Positions 36,973-47,840 of a DNA stretch of 64,000 bases are shown piece by piece. This DNA is from Rathayibacter caricis DSM 15933 (GTDB lineage Bacteria; Actinomycetota; Actinomycetes; Actinomycetales; Microbacteriaceae): positions 1,736,001 to 1,800,000 of the forward strand of contig NZ_PZPL01000001.1 of the NCBI RefSeq assembly GCF_003044275.1, given 5' to 3'. Under the pieces are notes generated by a model. It worked only from the letters and a program-made list of their open reading frames with translations, was not told the DNA's origin and made no database searches. Numbering within the stretch: the first letter of the stretch is position 1; each line of letters opens with the position of its first letter. Made by a program: the position numbers and the translations under genes.

Positions 36973-37962
36973 ATGGCCAGCCAGGATTGGTTCGACAAGG
37001 ACTTCTACAAGGTCCTCGGCGTGTCCAAGGACGTCTCCGCGGCGGATCTGAAGAAGACCTACCGCAAGCTCGCGCGGCAGTTCCACCCGGACTCGAACCC
37101 GGGCGACGCCCGCGCGGAGGCGCGCTTCAAGGAGATCAGCGAGGCGTACACCGTCCTCTCGGACGCGGATCAGCGCAAGGAGTACGACCAGATCCGCGCG
37201 ATGGGCGGCGGAGCGCGCTTCACCGCGGGCGGACAGCCCGGCGGCTTCGATGACGTGTTCGGCAACGTCTTCGGCCAGGGCGGGCGCTCCGGATACAGTG
37301 CCCAGCAGGGCCCGCCTCCCGGCTTCGAGGACCTCCTCGGCGGGATGTTCGGCGGCGCCGGCGGCCGCTTCGGCCAGCCCAGCGGCGGGTACCGCGGCTT
37401 CGGCGGCCCGCAGAAGGGCGCCGACCTCACGGCCAGCACCACCATCGACTTCCTCACCGCGACCCGCGGCGACACCGTGCAGCTGCAGACCGGCGAGGGG
37501 CGACCGCTCTCGGTCCGCATCCCGGCCGGAGTGGCCGACCAGCAGAAGATCCGCGTCCGCGGCAAGGGGCGGCCGAGCCCCGACGGAGGCGAGCCCGGCG
37601 ATCTGGTGCTCACCGTCGCCGTCCGCAAGCACCCCGTCTTCGAGCGCGACGGACTGAACCTCCGCGTGAACGTCCCGGTCACCTTCGTCGAGGCCGTGTT
37701 CGGCGCGACGATCGAGGTGCCGACCCTCGGGGGAGAGCCCGTCAAGCTGCGGGTCGCTCCCGGAACGCCCAGCGGACGCGTGCTGCGCGTCAAGGGGCGC
37801 GGCGTCGAGACGGGCAAGGGCACCGGCGATCTGCTGGCCATCGTCCAGGTGGCGGTCCCCGATCACCTGTCGGCCGCGGCCAAGGCCGCGCTCGAGGCCT
37901 ACGCGGCCGCCGAGCCCGCCGAGAACCCCCGCGAGGACCTCCTGGAGAAGGCCCGCTACTAG
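36973..37962 (+). CDS. dnaJ: Co-chaperone DnaJ without zinc finger
   Basis: A 329-residue J-domain protein that stimulates DnaK ATPase. The J domain (about 9-75) includes the HPD triad at 38-40, followed by a Gly/Phe-rich region (about 80-155). It then goes directly to the C-terminal substrate-binding domains (VRIPAGVADQQKIRVRGKG, FVEAVFGATIEVPTLGG). The CxxCxGxG zinc-finger repeats of type I DnaJ are absent, so it is a type II (CbpA-like) J protein, as in many actinobacterial dnaK operons. AAGAGG precedes the ATG. Confidence 0.9.
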   Translation: MASQDWFDKDFYKVLGVSKDVSAADLKKTYRKLARQFHPDSNPGDARAEARFKEISEAYTVLSDADQRKEYDQIRAMGGGARFTAGGQPGGFDDVFGNVFGQGGRSGYSAQQGPPPGFEDLLGGMFGGAGGRFGQPSGGYRGFGGPQKGADLTASTTIDFLTATRGDTVQLQTGEGRPLSVRIPAGVADQQKIRVRGKGRPSPDGGEPGDLVLTVAVRKHPVFERDGLNLRVNVPVTFVEAVFGATIEVPTLGGEPVKLRVAPGTPSGRVLRVKGRGVETGKGTGDLLAIVQVAVPDHLSAAAKAALEAYAAAEPAENPREDLLEKARY

Positions 37963-38003
37963 AGCGCACGAGTGCGACGGGCCGAGAGGCCGGAGAGGAG
38001 GCG

Positions 38004-38465
38004 GTGGTGGACGAGAACACCCCCGTGTTCGCGATCGCGGTCGCCGCCGACCTCGCCGGCATGCACCCGCAGACCCTCCGGCAGTACGACCGGCTCGGAC
38101 TCGTCCGGCCGACCCGCACCGCGGGCAAGTCGCGCCGCTACTCCATGCGCGACGTCGTCCAGCTGCGCGAGGTCGCACGGCTGTCCTCCGAGGGGGTCTC
38201 CCTCGAGGGCATCGCGAGGATCCTCCAGCTCGAGAACCAGGTGCAGTCGCTGTCCCAGCGGGTGCGCGAACTCGAGTCGGCCCTGGCCGACGAGCTCCTC
38301 AACCGGCCGGGGCGCCGCGTCTTCGCGGCGGGACTCGAGGGCGACGTGGTGACCCTGCGTCACGGCACGCGCGCGCAGCGTCGCACCGAGGTCGTCGTGT
38401 GGCGCCCGGTTCCTCGCCCGCGCGACGAGGCGGCACCGGACGACGACGAGCCGGACGGCCTGTGA
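38004..38465 (+). CDS. hspR: Heat-shock repressor HspR (MerR family)
   Basis: A 153-residue MerR-type regulator. The winged helix-turn-helix is evident from FAIAVAADLAGMHPQTLRQYDRLGLVRPTRTAGKSRRYS, the HspR signature. A helical segment with heptads (LENQVQSLSQRVRELESALA) follows for dimerisation. It binds HAIR sites upstream of dnaK, closing an autoregulatory loop because it is the last gene of that operon. The GTG at 38004 follows GGAGAGGAGG; a second GTG directly behind is equally possible. Confidence 0.9.
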   Translation: MVDENTPVFAIAVAADLAGMHPQTLRQYDRLGLVRPTRTAGKSRRYSMRDVVQLREVARLSSEGVSLEGIARILQLENQVQSLSQRVRELESALADELLNRPGRRVFAAGLEGDVVTLRHGTRAQRRTEVVVWRPVPRPRDEAAPDDDEPDGL

Positions 38466-38549
38466 TCGGGGTACTCTGACCGTCGCGCCCGGCACCGTCG
38501 CCGGGTCGCCCGCCCGCTCGCCGCGGTCGCGGTGAGACGAGGAGGACCC

Positions 38550-38870
38550 GTGGTCGAGGACAACCAGCGAGACGACACCGTCGAGAGGCGGTCCGGGCGC
38601 GAGGCCGACCCCCAGGACGACGCGCGATCCGCCGATCGGCGCGCCCCCGTGGTCCCGGACAACGGCTACAGCCGCGAGTCCTACGCGATCCACGCCACCC
38701 GCACCGAGCTGCCGCTCTTCTCGAACGCGCTGCAGGGCAGCCGCGACGACGCCCGCTGGCTGTCCTCGCTCTCGAGCGTGCTCGGCTCCGGCGATCCCGA
38801 GGCCGCCGCTGTCGCGGCGCAGGCCGCGATCGAGCGCCGCCGGCGCCGGAGCGACGAGTCGGGCGCCTAG
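38550..38870 (+). CDS. Hypothetical hydrophilic protein
   Basis: 106 residues, highly charged. The N-terminal half is Asp/Arg-rich and probably disordered; the C-terminal half has a conserved-looking part (YAIHATRTELPLFSNALQGS) and an Arg-rich end. GAGGAGG stands just before the GTG at 38550. A TACTCT -10-like hexamer at 38470-38475 could give it its own promoter downstream of hspR. No family is recognised. Confidence 0.55.
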   Translation: MVEDNQRDDTVERRSGREADPQDDARSADRRAPVVPDNGYSRESYAIHATRTELPLFSNALQGSRDDARWLSSLSSVLGSGDPEAAAVAAQAAIERRRRRSDESGA

Positions 38871-38889
38871 CGCCGGTCGCGCGAGGGCG

Positions 38890-40551
38890 TCAGTCGCGCG
38901 CCCGAGCGCTCACGTACCGCCGGTCGAGCCGCGAGCCGACGCGGCCCCTCGTCGCCCGCTGCAGCAGATCGGAGCCGCGCGCGAGCATCTCGCCGCCCAG
39001 CGGCAGACCGCGCACGAGCCCGCGCACCTCGACGCGCTCGGCGTCGGTGTAGCCGAGCAGCACGTAGAGGCCCACGACGGCCATGGCCGCGATCGTGGCC
39101 ACCCTGCCGGGCAGCTGGTCGAGGATCCCGCCGTTGCCCTCGACGGGCTCGGCGAGGGTCACGCACATCAGGAAGATCGTCGCGTATACCGCGAGGTGCA
39201 CGTGGACCGTCCTCCACGGGCGCGCGAGCGCGGCGACGGGCAGGATCCAGAGGGCGTACCACGGGTGGATCGCCGAGGACGCGGTCACGAACGCCAGCAG
39301 GGCGGTCGCGAGCCGCGCCACCGGATCGATCGAGCGGCGCGTCAGCATCAGCCACCCCGCGACGACTCCGGCGAGCGTGAGCACCAGCAGCTTCACGAGG
39401 GTGACGGCCGCGGCGGGGTCGTGCCCCGTCAGCTCGACGGAGGTCGAGACGAGGATCGAGACGAGCGACATCGGCGCGTACCAGTGCATGATCGTGCCGG
39501 GAACGATCATCGCCGCGACCCAGCCCACTCCGACTCCGACGGCGAAGCCCGCCGCCACGACGAGCCCGAGGGCGCCGAGACCCGTCCAGAGCCAGGCGCG
39601 CACCCGCTCCCGCAGGCTCGCGTCGCGCCGCAGCCAGAGCAGCGCGACCACCGGCAGGGCGATCACGGCGACCGGCTTCACCGCGATCGCCGCGCCCATC
39701 AGCACGACGGCGAGCACTCTACGGTCGGTGCTCGCATAGAACAGCGACGCGAGGATCAGCGCCAGCATCACCGAGTCGTTGTGCCCGGCGACGACGAAGA
39801 GGACGAGCGTGAGCGGATTCGCGACGACGGTCCACGCGGTCAGCGGGACGGAGAGGCCGCGCAACCGGGCCAGCCGCAGCGCGTAGACGGCCATGACGAC
39901 GACTCCGGCCACCGACACGGCCCGCAGCATGGCGACCGAGAGCTCGGGGGAGGACCAGCCGGCCAGCTGGACCACGGTCCTCTCTGCCAGGAGGTACAGG
40001 GGGCCGTAAGGGGTCGGCGAATCGGCCCAGACGGGATCGACGCCGAGGATGAACCAGCCGGGCAGTGTCGCGACGCCGTTCGAGTAGGGATCGATCCCCT
40101 GGACCATCAGCCGCCCCTGCGCCACGTACGAGAACATGTCGCGGCTGAACAGGGGGACGGCGATCAGCAGGGGCGCGCACCACGAGAGCGCCGCGACGAG
40201 GATCGTGCGCAGCGCGCGCGGGTCCCCGCTCCGCGCCGTCGAGCGGAGCCGCAGCCACGCGAGCAGCAGGAGCAGTCCGCCGCCGAGCACGGCGATGGCG
40301 CAGATCTCGGTGAGGGAGGCGGTCGAGCGCAGGGTCGCGATGAGGGGCCACTGCCGGATCGGCGAGTCGCCGGGCAGGTACCCGACGCCGAGCGAGCCGA
40401 CCAGGATCGCGCTGGAGGCGACCGTGCCCATCGCCAGCGGGGCGACGCGCGACGCGTGCTGCGCGAGTCGGCGGGCTCGGAGCGGGACGCGGGAGGTCCG
40501 CTCCGACGCCTCGACCGCGCCTGGTCGTCCGGTCGTCACCTGTGCAGCCAT
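38890..40551 (-). CDS. mptB: MptB-type alpha-1,6-mannosyltransferase
   Basis: 553 residues with about twelve membrane segments, a GT-C glycosyltransferase using polyprenyl-phosphate-mannose on the outer face of the membrane. Family landmarks are FSRDMFSYVAQGRLMVQGIDPYSNG (the metal-binding Asp loop), DSPTPYGPLYLLAE, AGHNDSVMLALIL, and HPWYALWILP. In corynebacteria MptB primes the alpha-1,6 mannan core of lipomannan; here it would act on lipoglycan or a related polymer. The ATG at 40551 was preferred to the GTG at 40560 because a TAGCGT box is seven bases upstream. Confidence 0.8.
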   Translation of the reverse strand: MAAQVTTGRPGAVEASERTSRVPLRARRLAQHASRVAPLAMGTVASSAILVGSLGVGYLPGDSPIRQWPLIATLRSTASLTEICAIAVLGGGLLLLLAWLRLRSTARSGDPRALRTILVAALSWCAPLLIAVPLFSRDMFSYVAQGRLMVQGIDPYSNGVATLPGWFILGVDPVWADSPTPYGPLYLLAERTVVQLAGWSSPELSVAMLRAVSVAGVVVMAVYALRLARLRGLSVPLTAWTVVANPLTLVLFVVAGHNDSVMLALILASLFYASTDRRVLAVVLMGAAIAVKPVAVIALPVVALLWLRRDASLRERVRAWLWTGLGALGLVVAAGFAVGVGVGWVAAMIVPGTIMHWYAPMSLVSILVSTSVELTGHDPAAAVTLVKLLVLTLAGVVAGWLMLTRRSIDPVARLATALLAFVTASSAIHPWYALWILPVAALARPWRTVHVHLAVYATIFLMCVTLAEPVEGNGGILDQLPGRVATIAAMAVVGLYVLLGYTDAERVEVRGLVRGLPLGGEMLARGSDLLQRATRGRVGSRLDRRYVSARARD

Positions 40552-40620
40552 CGCAGCCACGCTAGGCGACCGCTCTTCGAAACGGATGGACGTGGCGTGA
40601 ACGGTTGACCTCCGCCGTTC

Positions 40621-41061
40621 TCAGGCGCTAGTCGGCTCCGGCACGGCTTCGGCGAAGCGGAGCTGGTTCCCGAACGGGTCGATCACCTCGAGGGAGAAGC
40701 CGAAGGGCGTCCGGGTGATGCGCGGGTTCAGGTACGGGTAGGCCTTGGCGTCGAGCTCGGCGTGCAGCTCGCGCACCCCGCGCAGCGACACGTGCAGGGC
40801 CGCTCCGGGGCTGCCGTCGCGATGGTGCTCGCTGAGGTGCAGGCGCAGGCCCGAGCGCGACACCTGGAGGTAGAGGGGAGCGTCGCGGCCCGCGCGGTGC
40901 TCCCAGTCGACGGTGAAGCCGAGGTAGTCGACGTAGAACTCGCCCGCCTTTGCGACCGAGAAGATGCGCAGGATCGGGACCGCCGCCTCCATCCGCACCG
41001 CTTCGAGCCGCGAGGCCCCGCCCGGCGTCGACTCTTCCCGTGCGCGTCGTCTCGTCTCCAC
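40621..41061 (-). CDS. Glyoxalase/bleomycin-resistance superfamily protein
   Basis: A 146-residue vicinal-oxygen-chelate fold protein. [22 protein letters not shown] is the typical first half-module and [14 protein letters not shown] the typical end. The family includes antibiotic-binding proteins (for example bleomycin resistance) and metal-dependent enzymes, so the ligand is open. The GTG at 41061 is supported by a TAGCCT hexamer six bases upstream; an internal ATG at 40992 would give a minimal 123-residue domain. Confidence 0.75.
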   Translation of the reverse strand: METRRRAREESTPGGASRLEAVRMEAAVPILRIFSVAKAGEFYVDYLGFTVDWEHRAGRDAPLYLQVSRSGLRLHLSEHHRDGSPGAALHVSLRGVRELHAELDAKAYPYLNPRITRTPFGFSLEVIDPFGNQLRFAEAVPEPTSA

Positions 41062-41149
41062 GGCACGAGGCTAGCCGTCGGCGCGGAGCGACGGCGGCGG
41101 CGGCCGTCTCCGAGCGCGGCGGGCTCGGCGGGCCGGGCGCGTCGCCGTC

Positions 41150-41551
41150 TCAGTCGACGAGATCCAGCAGCCGGAGGCGCTCGAGCGTCGCCACGCCCGC
41201 AGGCGGGCACCGGTGCGCGTCGGCCGTCCCGATCCAGTGCAGCGAGTCGATCTCGGCGCTCGGCGAGGGCTCGCCCGCCAGCTCCGCGAGGTACACCCGC
41301 ATGTGCACCTCGCGGCCCTCCGGCTCGCCGTGGGCCTGGGTGCGGACGACGAACAGCTCCTCGAGCCGGGTGGTCGCTGTGCCGAGCTCCTCCTGCGCCT
41401 CGCGCGCGGCCGCGTGCTCGCCGGTCTCGCCCGCGTCGACCTTGCCGCCGGGGAGGTAGACCACGTCGCGCCCTCGGGCCGTCACCATCAGCACGCGGCG
41501 CTCGCGGAGGACGACGACGGCGGACACGACGATCGGCGGGTGACTGCTCAT
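41150..41551 (-). CDS. Nudix hydrolase
   Basis: A 133-residue Nudix domain protein. The Nudix box reads [22 protein letters not shown] (split here as [10 protein letters not shown] and [12 protein letters not shown]), consistent with GX5EX7REUXEEXGU. PGG precedes it. It hydrolyses a nucleoside-diphosphate-linked substrate, possibly an oxidised nucleotide. GGGAGG lies nine bases before the ATG. It is divergent from glyS. Confidence 0.85.
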   Translation of the reverse strand: MSSHPPIVVSAVVVLRERRVLMVTARGRDVVYLPGGKVDAGETGEHAAAREAQEELGTATTRLEELFVVRTQAHGEPEGREVHMRVYLAELAGEPSPSAEIDSLHWIGTADAHRCPPAGVATLERLRLLDLVD

Positions 41552-41685
41552 GCGGCCATCCTCCCGCCTCCCGCCTGCACCCGGCGCCCGGGCGCCCCGC
41601 GGCTACCATGGGTGCACACATCACAGGACGCGCGCAGCCGGCGCGCGTCGGGGCCCCGTGCGCCCGAACAGCTGAGGAGCAACCC

Positions 41686-43077
<1,392 letters not shown>

Positions 43078-43090
43078 GCCTCTTCCTCTC

Positions 43091-43182
43091 GCTGGTCGAG
43101 TAGCCGCGGAGCGGCGTATCGAGACCTCCGGCTCCAGCGCCGGCGGATCTCGGTACGCCCGCTGCGCGGGCTGCTCGATCAG
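43091..43182. repeat. Long palindromic intergenic repeat
   Basis: An imperfect inverted repeat with arms 43092-43124 and 43148-43182. The left begins CTGGTCGAGTAGCCGCGG and the right ends GCGGGCTGCTCGATCAG. I recall GTCGAGTAGCC/GTATCGAGACC units as a dispersed repetitive element of Microbacteriaceae genomes. It sits between the convergent glyS and GNAT genes, includes the GNAT stop codon, and may serve as a bidirectional terminator. Confidence 0.75.
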
Positions 43183-43760
43183 CCGAGGGTCCGGTGCTCC
43201 CGCGCCAGCAGTGCGTAGACGAGGGTCGACGTCCACTCGCCCTTGCAGTACTCGTCCTCGACGTGGTGCGCCTCGCGCCGCATCCCGAGGCGCTCGCAGA
43301 GGCGGGCGGAGGCGGTGTTGCGGTCGTCGAGCTGGGCGATCGCACGGTGGGCGCCGAGCCGGTCGAACGCGAGGTCGAGCAGTGCGAGGGCCCCCTCCGT
43401 CGCGAGACCCTCACCCTGCGCGTCCGGATGCAGCACCCAGCCGATCTCGACCGCCCCCTGCTCGACCGAGACGGCGATGAGCGTGAGATCGCCGACCACG
43501 TGCCCCGAGAGCGGCCCCTCGCGCGGCACCATCGCCAGCACCACCACGTCGCCGTCGGCGGCGAGCCGCGCGGACGGCAGCCGGGTGAGCAGGTGCGCGT
43601 GCGACTCCTCCGGAGTGCGCACCGGCCAGCGGAGGTAGCGCACCGCGTCGGAGTGCCCCTGGTAGCGCGCGTGATCGGCGGCGTCCTCCACGCGCAGCGG
43701 CCGCAGCAGGAGCCGGTCGGTCAGGATCGGCTCGGCGTCGAAGGGGAGCCGCAGTGACAC
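43179..43760 (-). CDS. GNAT-family N-acetyltransferase (RimJ/RimL type)
   Basis: A 193-residue acetyltransferase. RLLLRPLRVEDAADHARYQ opens the fold, VEIGWVLHPDAQGEGLATEGALALL contains the acetyl-CoA pyrophosphate loop (QGEGLA), and NTASARLCERLGMRREAHH is the RimJ-like end. It transfers acetyl from acetyl-CoA to an unknown amine, possibly a protein N terminus or small molecule. The GTG start is three bases after the hemA stop, so it is probably co-transcribed with hemA. Its stop codon lies inside a palindromic repeat. Confidence 0.8.
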   Translation of the reverse strand: MSLRLPFDAEPILTDRLLLRPLRVEDAADHARYQGHSDAVRYLRWPVRTPEESHAHLLTRLPSARLAADGDVVVLAMVPREGPLSGHVVGDLTLIAVSVEQGAVEIGWVLHPDAQGEGLATEGALALLDLAFDRLGAHRAIAQLDDRNTASARLCERLGMRREAHHVEDEYCKGEWTSTLVYALLAREHRTLG

Positions 43761-43763
43761 GGG

Positions 43764-45065
43764 TCAGGCGGTCGCCGCGGAGTCGTCGCTCCGCGGGCGC
43801 GCCACGGCGGGCTCGGCGGGCACCTCGATGCCGAAGAGAGCCTCGAGACCGGTGAGGTACGCCTCCTGGGCCCCGGCGCGGGCGTAGTCGCGCGCACGGA
43901 TGCTCGGGGTGTGCAGCAGCACGCCGGCGAGGTGGCGCAGCGCCTGCTCCGTCCGCCCGTCGTCGTCGCCGCGGGAGCGGGCCCGCTCGATCTCGGCGTC
44001 GAGCGCGTCGAACACGTGGGCGCGGAGGGCGACGACCGCCGGGGTGAGGCTCTTCTCGTCGGCCACGTCCGAGAACTTGCGGGCCGCCTTGTCGACCAGG
44101 GCCCGCGCCTTCTCGGAGGCGTCGAGCACCTCGAGGGGCGCGTGCAGGCTGATCGTCTCGAGGTCCAGCAGCTCCACGCCGGTGACGCTCGTCACGTCGG
44201 CGGCGACATTGCGGGGCAGGCCCAGGTCGATCACGAGCTGGCGCTCGCGGGCGGCGGAGTGGAGCCGTCCGTCGATCAGCAGGGCCGCGTCGAGCACGGG
44301 CGCCTCGGTGGTGGTGCAGGTGATGACGACGTCGGCGCCGACCGCCTCGGCCGCGAGGTCGGCCCCCTCGATGGGGCGCAGGGCACGCCGCGCGGCGAAG
44401 CCCTCGGCGCGGCCGGAGGGGGAGTGCACCGCGATGTCGACGACGCCGCGATCGCGCAGGGCCGCGACGGTGGCGCGGGCGTAGCTGCCGGTGCCGATCA
44501 GGAGCACGCGGGCCGCGCGCCAGTCGGTGATGCGGCTGGAGGCGAGGTCGAGCGCGAGCCGGACGATCGAGCGGCCGGCGCTGCCGAGGCCGGTGCGGTT
44601 CTTGATGCCGCGCGAGGTCTGCGAGGCGCGCTGGAAGAGGCGCTCGAGCTCGGACGAGGTGGTGCCCAGGCGGCGGGCCTCCTCGAGGGAGCGGCGCACC
44701 TGGCCGGCGATCTCGCCCTCGCCGACGACGACCGACTCGAGCCCGCTGGACACGGCGAAGAGGTGCTCGGCCACGCGGTCGCCCGAGACGACGTCGACGC
44801 TGCCGCGGAGCTGCTCCTGCTCGACTCCGGTCGCGGCGCTGACGGCGGCCGTGGCGGCCTCGACGGCGACCGCGCGGGCGGCGGTGAGCGGCTCGTCGAT
44901 GTCGAGGTAGGCCTCGAAGCGGTTGCAGGTGGCCACGACGACGGCCCCCGAGACGAAGTCGATGCCGTCCGCGAGCGCCGAGGTGACGGCGGAGGAGTCG
45001 ACGGAGAGCTTCTCGAGGAGATCGAAGCTGGCGTTCTTGTGCGACGCCGTCAGACACAGAAGCAC
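43764..45065 (-). CDS. hemA: Glutamyl-tRNA reductase
   Basis: A 433-residue enzyme that reduces glutamyl-tRNA to glutamate-1-semialdehyde, the first committed step of haem synthesis by the C5 route. The catalytic Cys47 is in [34 protein letters not shown] follows, and [15 protein letters not shown] is the NADPH-binding site. The C-terminal dimerisation helices are present; the last 25 residues are a variable tail. The GTG start has TAGACT six bases upstream (45072-45077), a leaderless arrangement facing the hemE promoter. Confidence 0.92.
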   Translation of the reverse strand: MLLCLTASHKNASFDLLEKLSVDSSAVTSALADGIDFVSGAVVVATCNRFEAYLDIDEPLTAARAVAVEAATAAVSAATGVEQEQLRGSVDVVSGDRVAEHLFAVSSGLESVVVGEGEIAGQVRRSLEEARRLGTTSSELERLFQRASQTSRGIKNRTGLGSAGRSIVRLALDLASSRITDWRAARVLLIGTGSYARATVAALRDRGVVDIAVHSPSGRAEGFAARRALRPIEGADLAAEAVGADVVITCTTTEAPVLDAALLIDGRLHSAARERQLVIDLGLPRNVAADVTSVTGVELLDLETISLHAPLEVLDASEKARALVDKAARKFSDVADEKSLTPAVVALRAHVFDALDAEIERARSRGDDDGRTEQALRHLAGVLLHTPSIRARDYARAGAQEAYLTGLEALFGIEVPAEPAVARPRSDDSAATA

Positions 45066-45146
45066 CTCAGCAGTCTACGCGCCGTCCCGGGGGAGCGGGC
45101 CCGGGATCCGGGAGGAACGCTCGGGGAAGCCTGGAATAATGCCGCG
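45066..45146. promoter_or_regulatory. Divergent hemA/hemE promoter region
   Basis: Within 81 bases there are two start-proximal -10 hexamers: TAGACT on the minus strand (45072-45077) for hemA and AATAAT on the plus strand (45135-45140) for hemE. Each ends six bases before its GTG. A G+C-rich segment with inverted symmetry (CCCGGG/GGATCCGGG) lies between. Both mRNAs are probably leaderless. Confidence 0.5.
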
Positions 45147-46265
45147 GTGACCTCCCCACTCGACGGCCTGCTCGATCCGCTGCACCCCCTCTCGGCCGGG
45201 CGCACAGCCGACTCGGCGCTCGTGCGCGCGTACCGCTCGGAGCGGCCGGAGCGCACGCCGGTCTGGTTCATGCGGCAGGCGGGCCGCAGCCTGCCCGAGT
45301 ACCGGGCGCTGCGCACCGACACGAAGATGCTCGACGCCTGCCTCGATCCGGCGCTCGCGAGCGAGATCACCCTGCAGCCGGTGCGGCGCCACGGCACCGA
45401 CGCGGGCATCTTCTTCAGCGACATCGTGATCCCGCTGCGGCTCGCGGGCGTCGCGGTCGACATCGTGCCGGGTCGCGGCCCGGTGCTCGAGAAGCCGGTG
45501 CGCACCTCCGCCGATGTCGACGAGCTGACGGCGATCGACCCCTCGGTGCTCGACGAGACCCTCGAGCCGATCCGCGAGGGCGTGCGCCGCACGGTCGCGG
45601 GCCTCGGCGACACTCCGCTGATCGGCTTCGCGGGAGCCCCGTTCACCCTCGCCGCGTACCTCGTCGAGGGCGGTCCGTCGAAGGACCACATCCGCGCCCG
45701 CACGCTGATGCACGCCGACCCCGAGGCCTGGGCCCGGCTGATGGAGTGGACCGCCGAGGTCACCGGCCGCTTCCTCCGGGCGCAGGTGACGGCCGGGGCG
45801 AGCGCCGCCCAGCTGTTCGACTCGTGGGCGGGGGCGCTCTCCCTCGCCGACTACACGGCGCACGTCGCTCCCGCCTCGACCCGCGCGCTCACCCACGTGC
45901 GCGACCTGGCCTTCGAGAGCGGCGGCGTCCGCCGGAACGTGCCGATCGTGCACTTCGGCGTCGGCACCGGCGAGCTGCTCGGCGCCATGCACGCGATCGG
46001 GGCCGACGTGGTCGGAGTCGACTACCGGATCCCGCTGGACGAGGCGAACCATCGCCTCGGCGGCTTCGTGCCCGTGCAGGGCAACGTCGATCCCGCCCTG
46101 CTCTCGGCGCCCTGGGAGGTGCTGGCCGCGCACGTCGACGACGTCCTCCGCCGCGGTCTCAGCGCGCCCGCGCACGTGCTCAACCTCGGCCACGGCGTGC
46201 CGCCCGAGACCCACCCGGACGTGCTGACGCGACTCGTCGCCTTCGCGCACGACTGGCGGCCGTGA
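45147..46265 (+). CDS. hemE: Uroporphyrinogen decarboxylase
   Basis: A 372-residue enzyme converting uroporphyrinogen III to coproporphyrinogen III. Signatures are PVWFMRQAGRSLPEYR near the N terminus and GFAGAPFTLAAYLVEG, with FFSDIVIPL holding the catalytic Asp. The end has LNLGHGVPPETHPD. The GTG start is preceded by AATAAT at six bases. The hemY start overlaps its stop by four bases. Confidence 0.95.
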   Translation: MTSPLDGLLDPLHPLSAGRTADSALVRAYRSERPERTPVWFMRQAGRSLPEYRALRTDTKMLDACLDPALASEITLQPVRRHGTDAGIFFSDIVIPLRLAGVAVDIVPGRGPVLEKPVRTSADVDELTAIDPSVLDETLEPIREGVRRTVAGLGDTPLIGFAGAPFTLAAYLVEGGPSKDHIRARTLMHADPEAWARLMEWTAEVTGRFLRAQVTAGASAAQLFDSWAGALSLADYTAHVAPASTRALTHVRDLAFESGGVRRNVPIVHFGVGTGELLGAMHAIGADVVGVDYRIPLDEANHRLGGFVPVQGNVDPALLSAPWEVLAAHVDDVLRRGLSAPAHVLNLGHGVPPETHPDVLTRLVAFAHDWRP

Positions 46266-47764
46266 GTCCCGAGCGTCCCGTCGACCACGACGTCGCGGTG
46301 ATCGGCGGGGGGGTCGCGGGGCTCGCCGCCGCCGCGGAGTGCCTCCGGATCGGCCTGCGCGTCGTCGTGCTCGAGGCGGGGGAGCGGGTGGGCGGCTCGG
46401 TCGCGCCGCTGCACCTCGCCGGCACCGTGCTCGACGCGGGGGCCGAGAGCTTCGCGACCCGCGGCGGGCACGTCGAGAAGGTGCTCGCCGGGCTCACCCT
46501 CGGCGGTCATCCGCTCGCCGAGTCGGTCGTCGAGCCGAGCACCGGCGGATCCTGGCTGCACCTGTCCGGCGGCCGCTCCGTCCCGTCTCCGCGCGCCGGG
46601 ATCCTCGGGATCCCGAGCACGCCCCTGGCTCCTGACGTGGTCCGCGCCATCGGCCGGCGGGCCGCGACGCGGGCCTGGCTCGACACCCTCATGCCGGTGC
46701 TGCGCATCGGCCGGGCCCACTCGCTCGCCGAACTCGTCCGCACACGGATGGGCGAGCGGGTGCTCCAGGACCTCGTCGCCCCGGTCGTCTCGGGCGTCTA
46801 CTCCTCCCGCCCCGAGGACATCGACGTCGATCTCGCGGCTCCCGGGCTGAACGGCGCGATCACCCGACGGGGCTCCCTCGCGGGAGCGGTGGCGGCTCTG
46901 CGTGCCAACGTCCCGGCGGGCGTCGCCGTGCGGGGCCTGGACGGCGGCATGCACCGCCTGGTCGCCGCGCTCGTCGAGCGGATCGACTACCTCTCCGGCG
47001 AGATCCGCACCGGCACCGGTGTCGCGAGCCTCGAGCGCCCCGCAGAGGACGCTCCCTTCTCCCTCCGTCTCGCCGACGGCTCGGACCTCACGGCTCACGC
47101 CGTGATCGTCGCGACTCCGGAGCACGATGCGCGCGCGCTGCTCGCCGATCTGGTACCGGCGGCCCGCGACGCGGACGAGCCGGGCGAGGACACCGTCGAG
47201 CTCGTCACCCTCGTGATCGACGACGCCCGCCTCGACGCGGCGCCGCGCGGATCCGGAGTGCTGGTCGCCCCGACCGCCGACGACGTCGTGGCGAAGGCGC
47301 TCACCCACGCGACCGCGAAGTGGTCCTGGCTGGCCGACACGCTGCCGCGCGGCCGCCACGTGCTCCGCCTCTCCTACGGCAGGCCGGGCGAGGCGCCGCC
47401 GCTCGCGGGAGCCGACGACGCGAGTGCCGCCGCCACCGCGCTCCGCGACGCGTCGATCCTGCTGGGAGTCGACCTCGACCCCGCCGCGCTCGTCGCCTCC
47501 GCCCGGGTGCGCTGGGCGAACGTGCGTCCCGCCGCGGCCCTCGGCCGGCGCGACCACCTCGAGGCGTTCCGGGAAGCCCTCGCCCCCGTGCCCGGCCTCG
47601 CCGTCACGGGCACCTGGATCGCCGGGACCGGGCTCGCATCGGTGCTGCCGCACGCGGCCGAGACCGCCGCCCTAGTCCGCCGCCGCCTGGTGCGTCAAGG
47701 CGTCGGGCTCCCGCGCGAAGAACCCGACGGCGGCGGCTACTCTGGGTCGCAGGCGCCCGCGTGA
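46262..47764 (+). CDS. hemY: Coproporphyrinogen III oxidase (HemY/HemG-type flavoprotein)
   Basis: A 500-residue FAD enzyme. DVAVIGGGVAGLAAAAECLR is the FAD motif, ERVGGSVAPLHLAGTVLDAGAESF follows, APVVSGVYSSRPEDIDVDLA is typical of the family, and the C-terminal FAD region is GTWIAGTGLASVLPHAAETA. Because HemQ and a Cys-bearing HemH are in the same locus, it should oxidise coproporphyrinogen III to coproporphyrin III rather than act on protoporphyrinogen. The GTG overlaps the hemE stop. Confidence 0.9.
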   Translation: MSPERPVDHDVAVIGGGVAGLAAAAECLRIGLRVVVLEAGERVGGSVAPLHLAGTVLDAGAESFATRGGHVEKVLAGLTLGGHPLAESVVEPSTGGSWLHLSGGRSVPSPRAGILGIPSTPLAPDVVRAIGRRAATRAWLDTLMPVLRIGRAHSLAELVRTRMGERVLQDLVAPVVSGVYSSRPEDIDVDLAAPGLNGAITRRGSLAGAVAALRANVPAGVAVRGLDGGMHRLVAALVERIDYLSGEIRTGTGVASLERPAEDAPFSLRLADGSDLTAHAVIVATPEHDARALLADLVPAARDADEPGEDTVELVTLVIDDARLDAAPRGSGVLVAPTADDVVAKALTHATAKWSWLADTLPRGRHVLRLSYGRPGEAPPLAGADDASAAATALRDASILLGVDLDPAALVASARVRWANVRPAAALGRRDHLEAFREALAPVPGLAVTGTWIAGTGLASVLPHAAETAALVRRRLVRQGVGLPREEPDGGGYSGSQAPA

Positions 47765-47840
47765 GTGCGGTGCGCCCCGACACGAGTGGTCATCGACCGC
47801 GTGAACGAGCCGCGAGAGCGGCCCAGGACGAGGAGTAGGC

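Noticed and set aside
41560..41685. T-box or glycine-responsive RNA leader upstream of glyS
   Set aside because: The region is short, with only a small G+C-rich hairpin and no T-box sequence or glycine riboswitch core.
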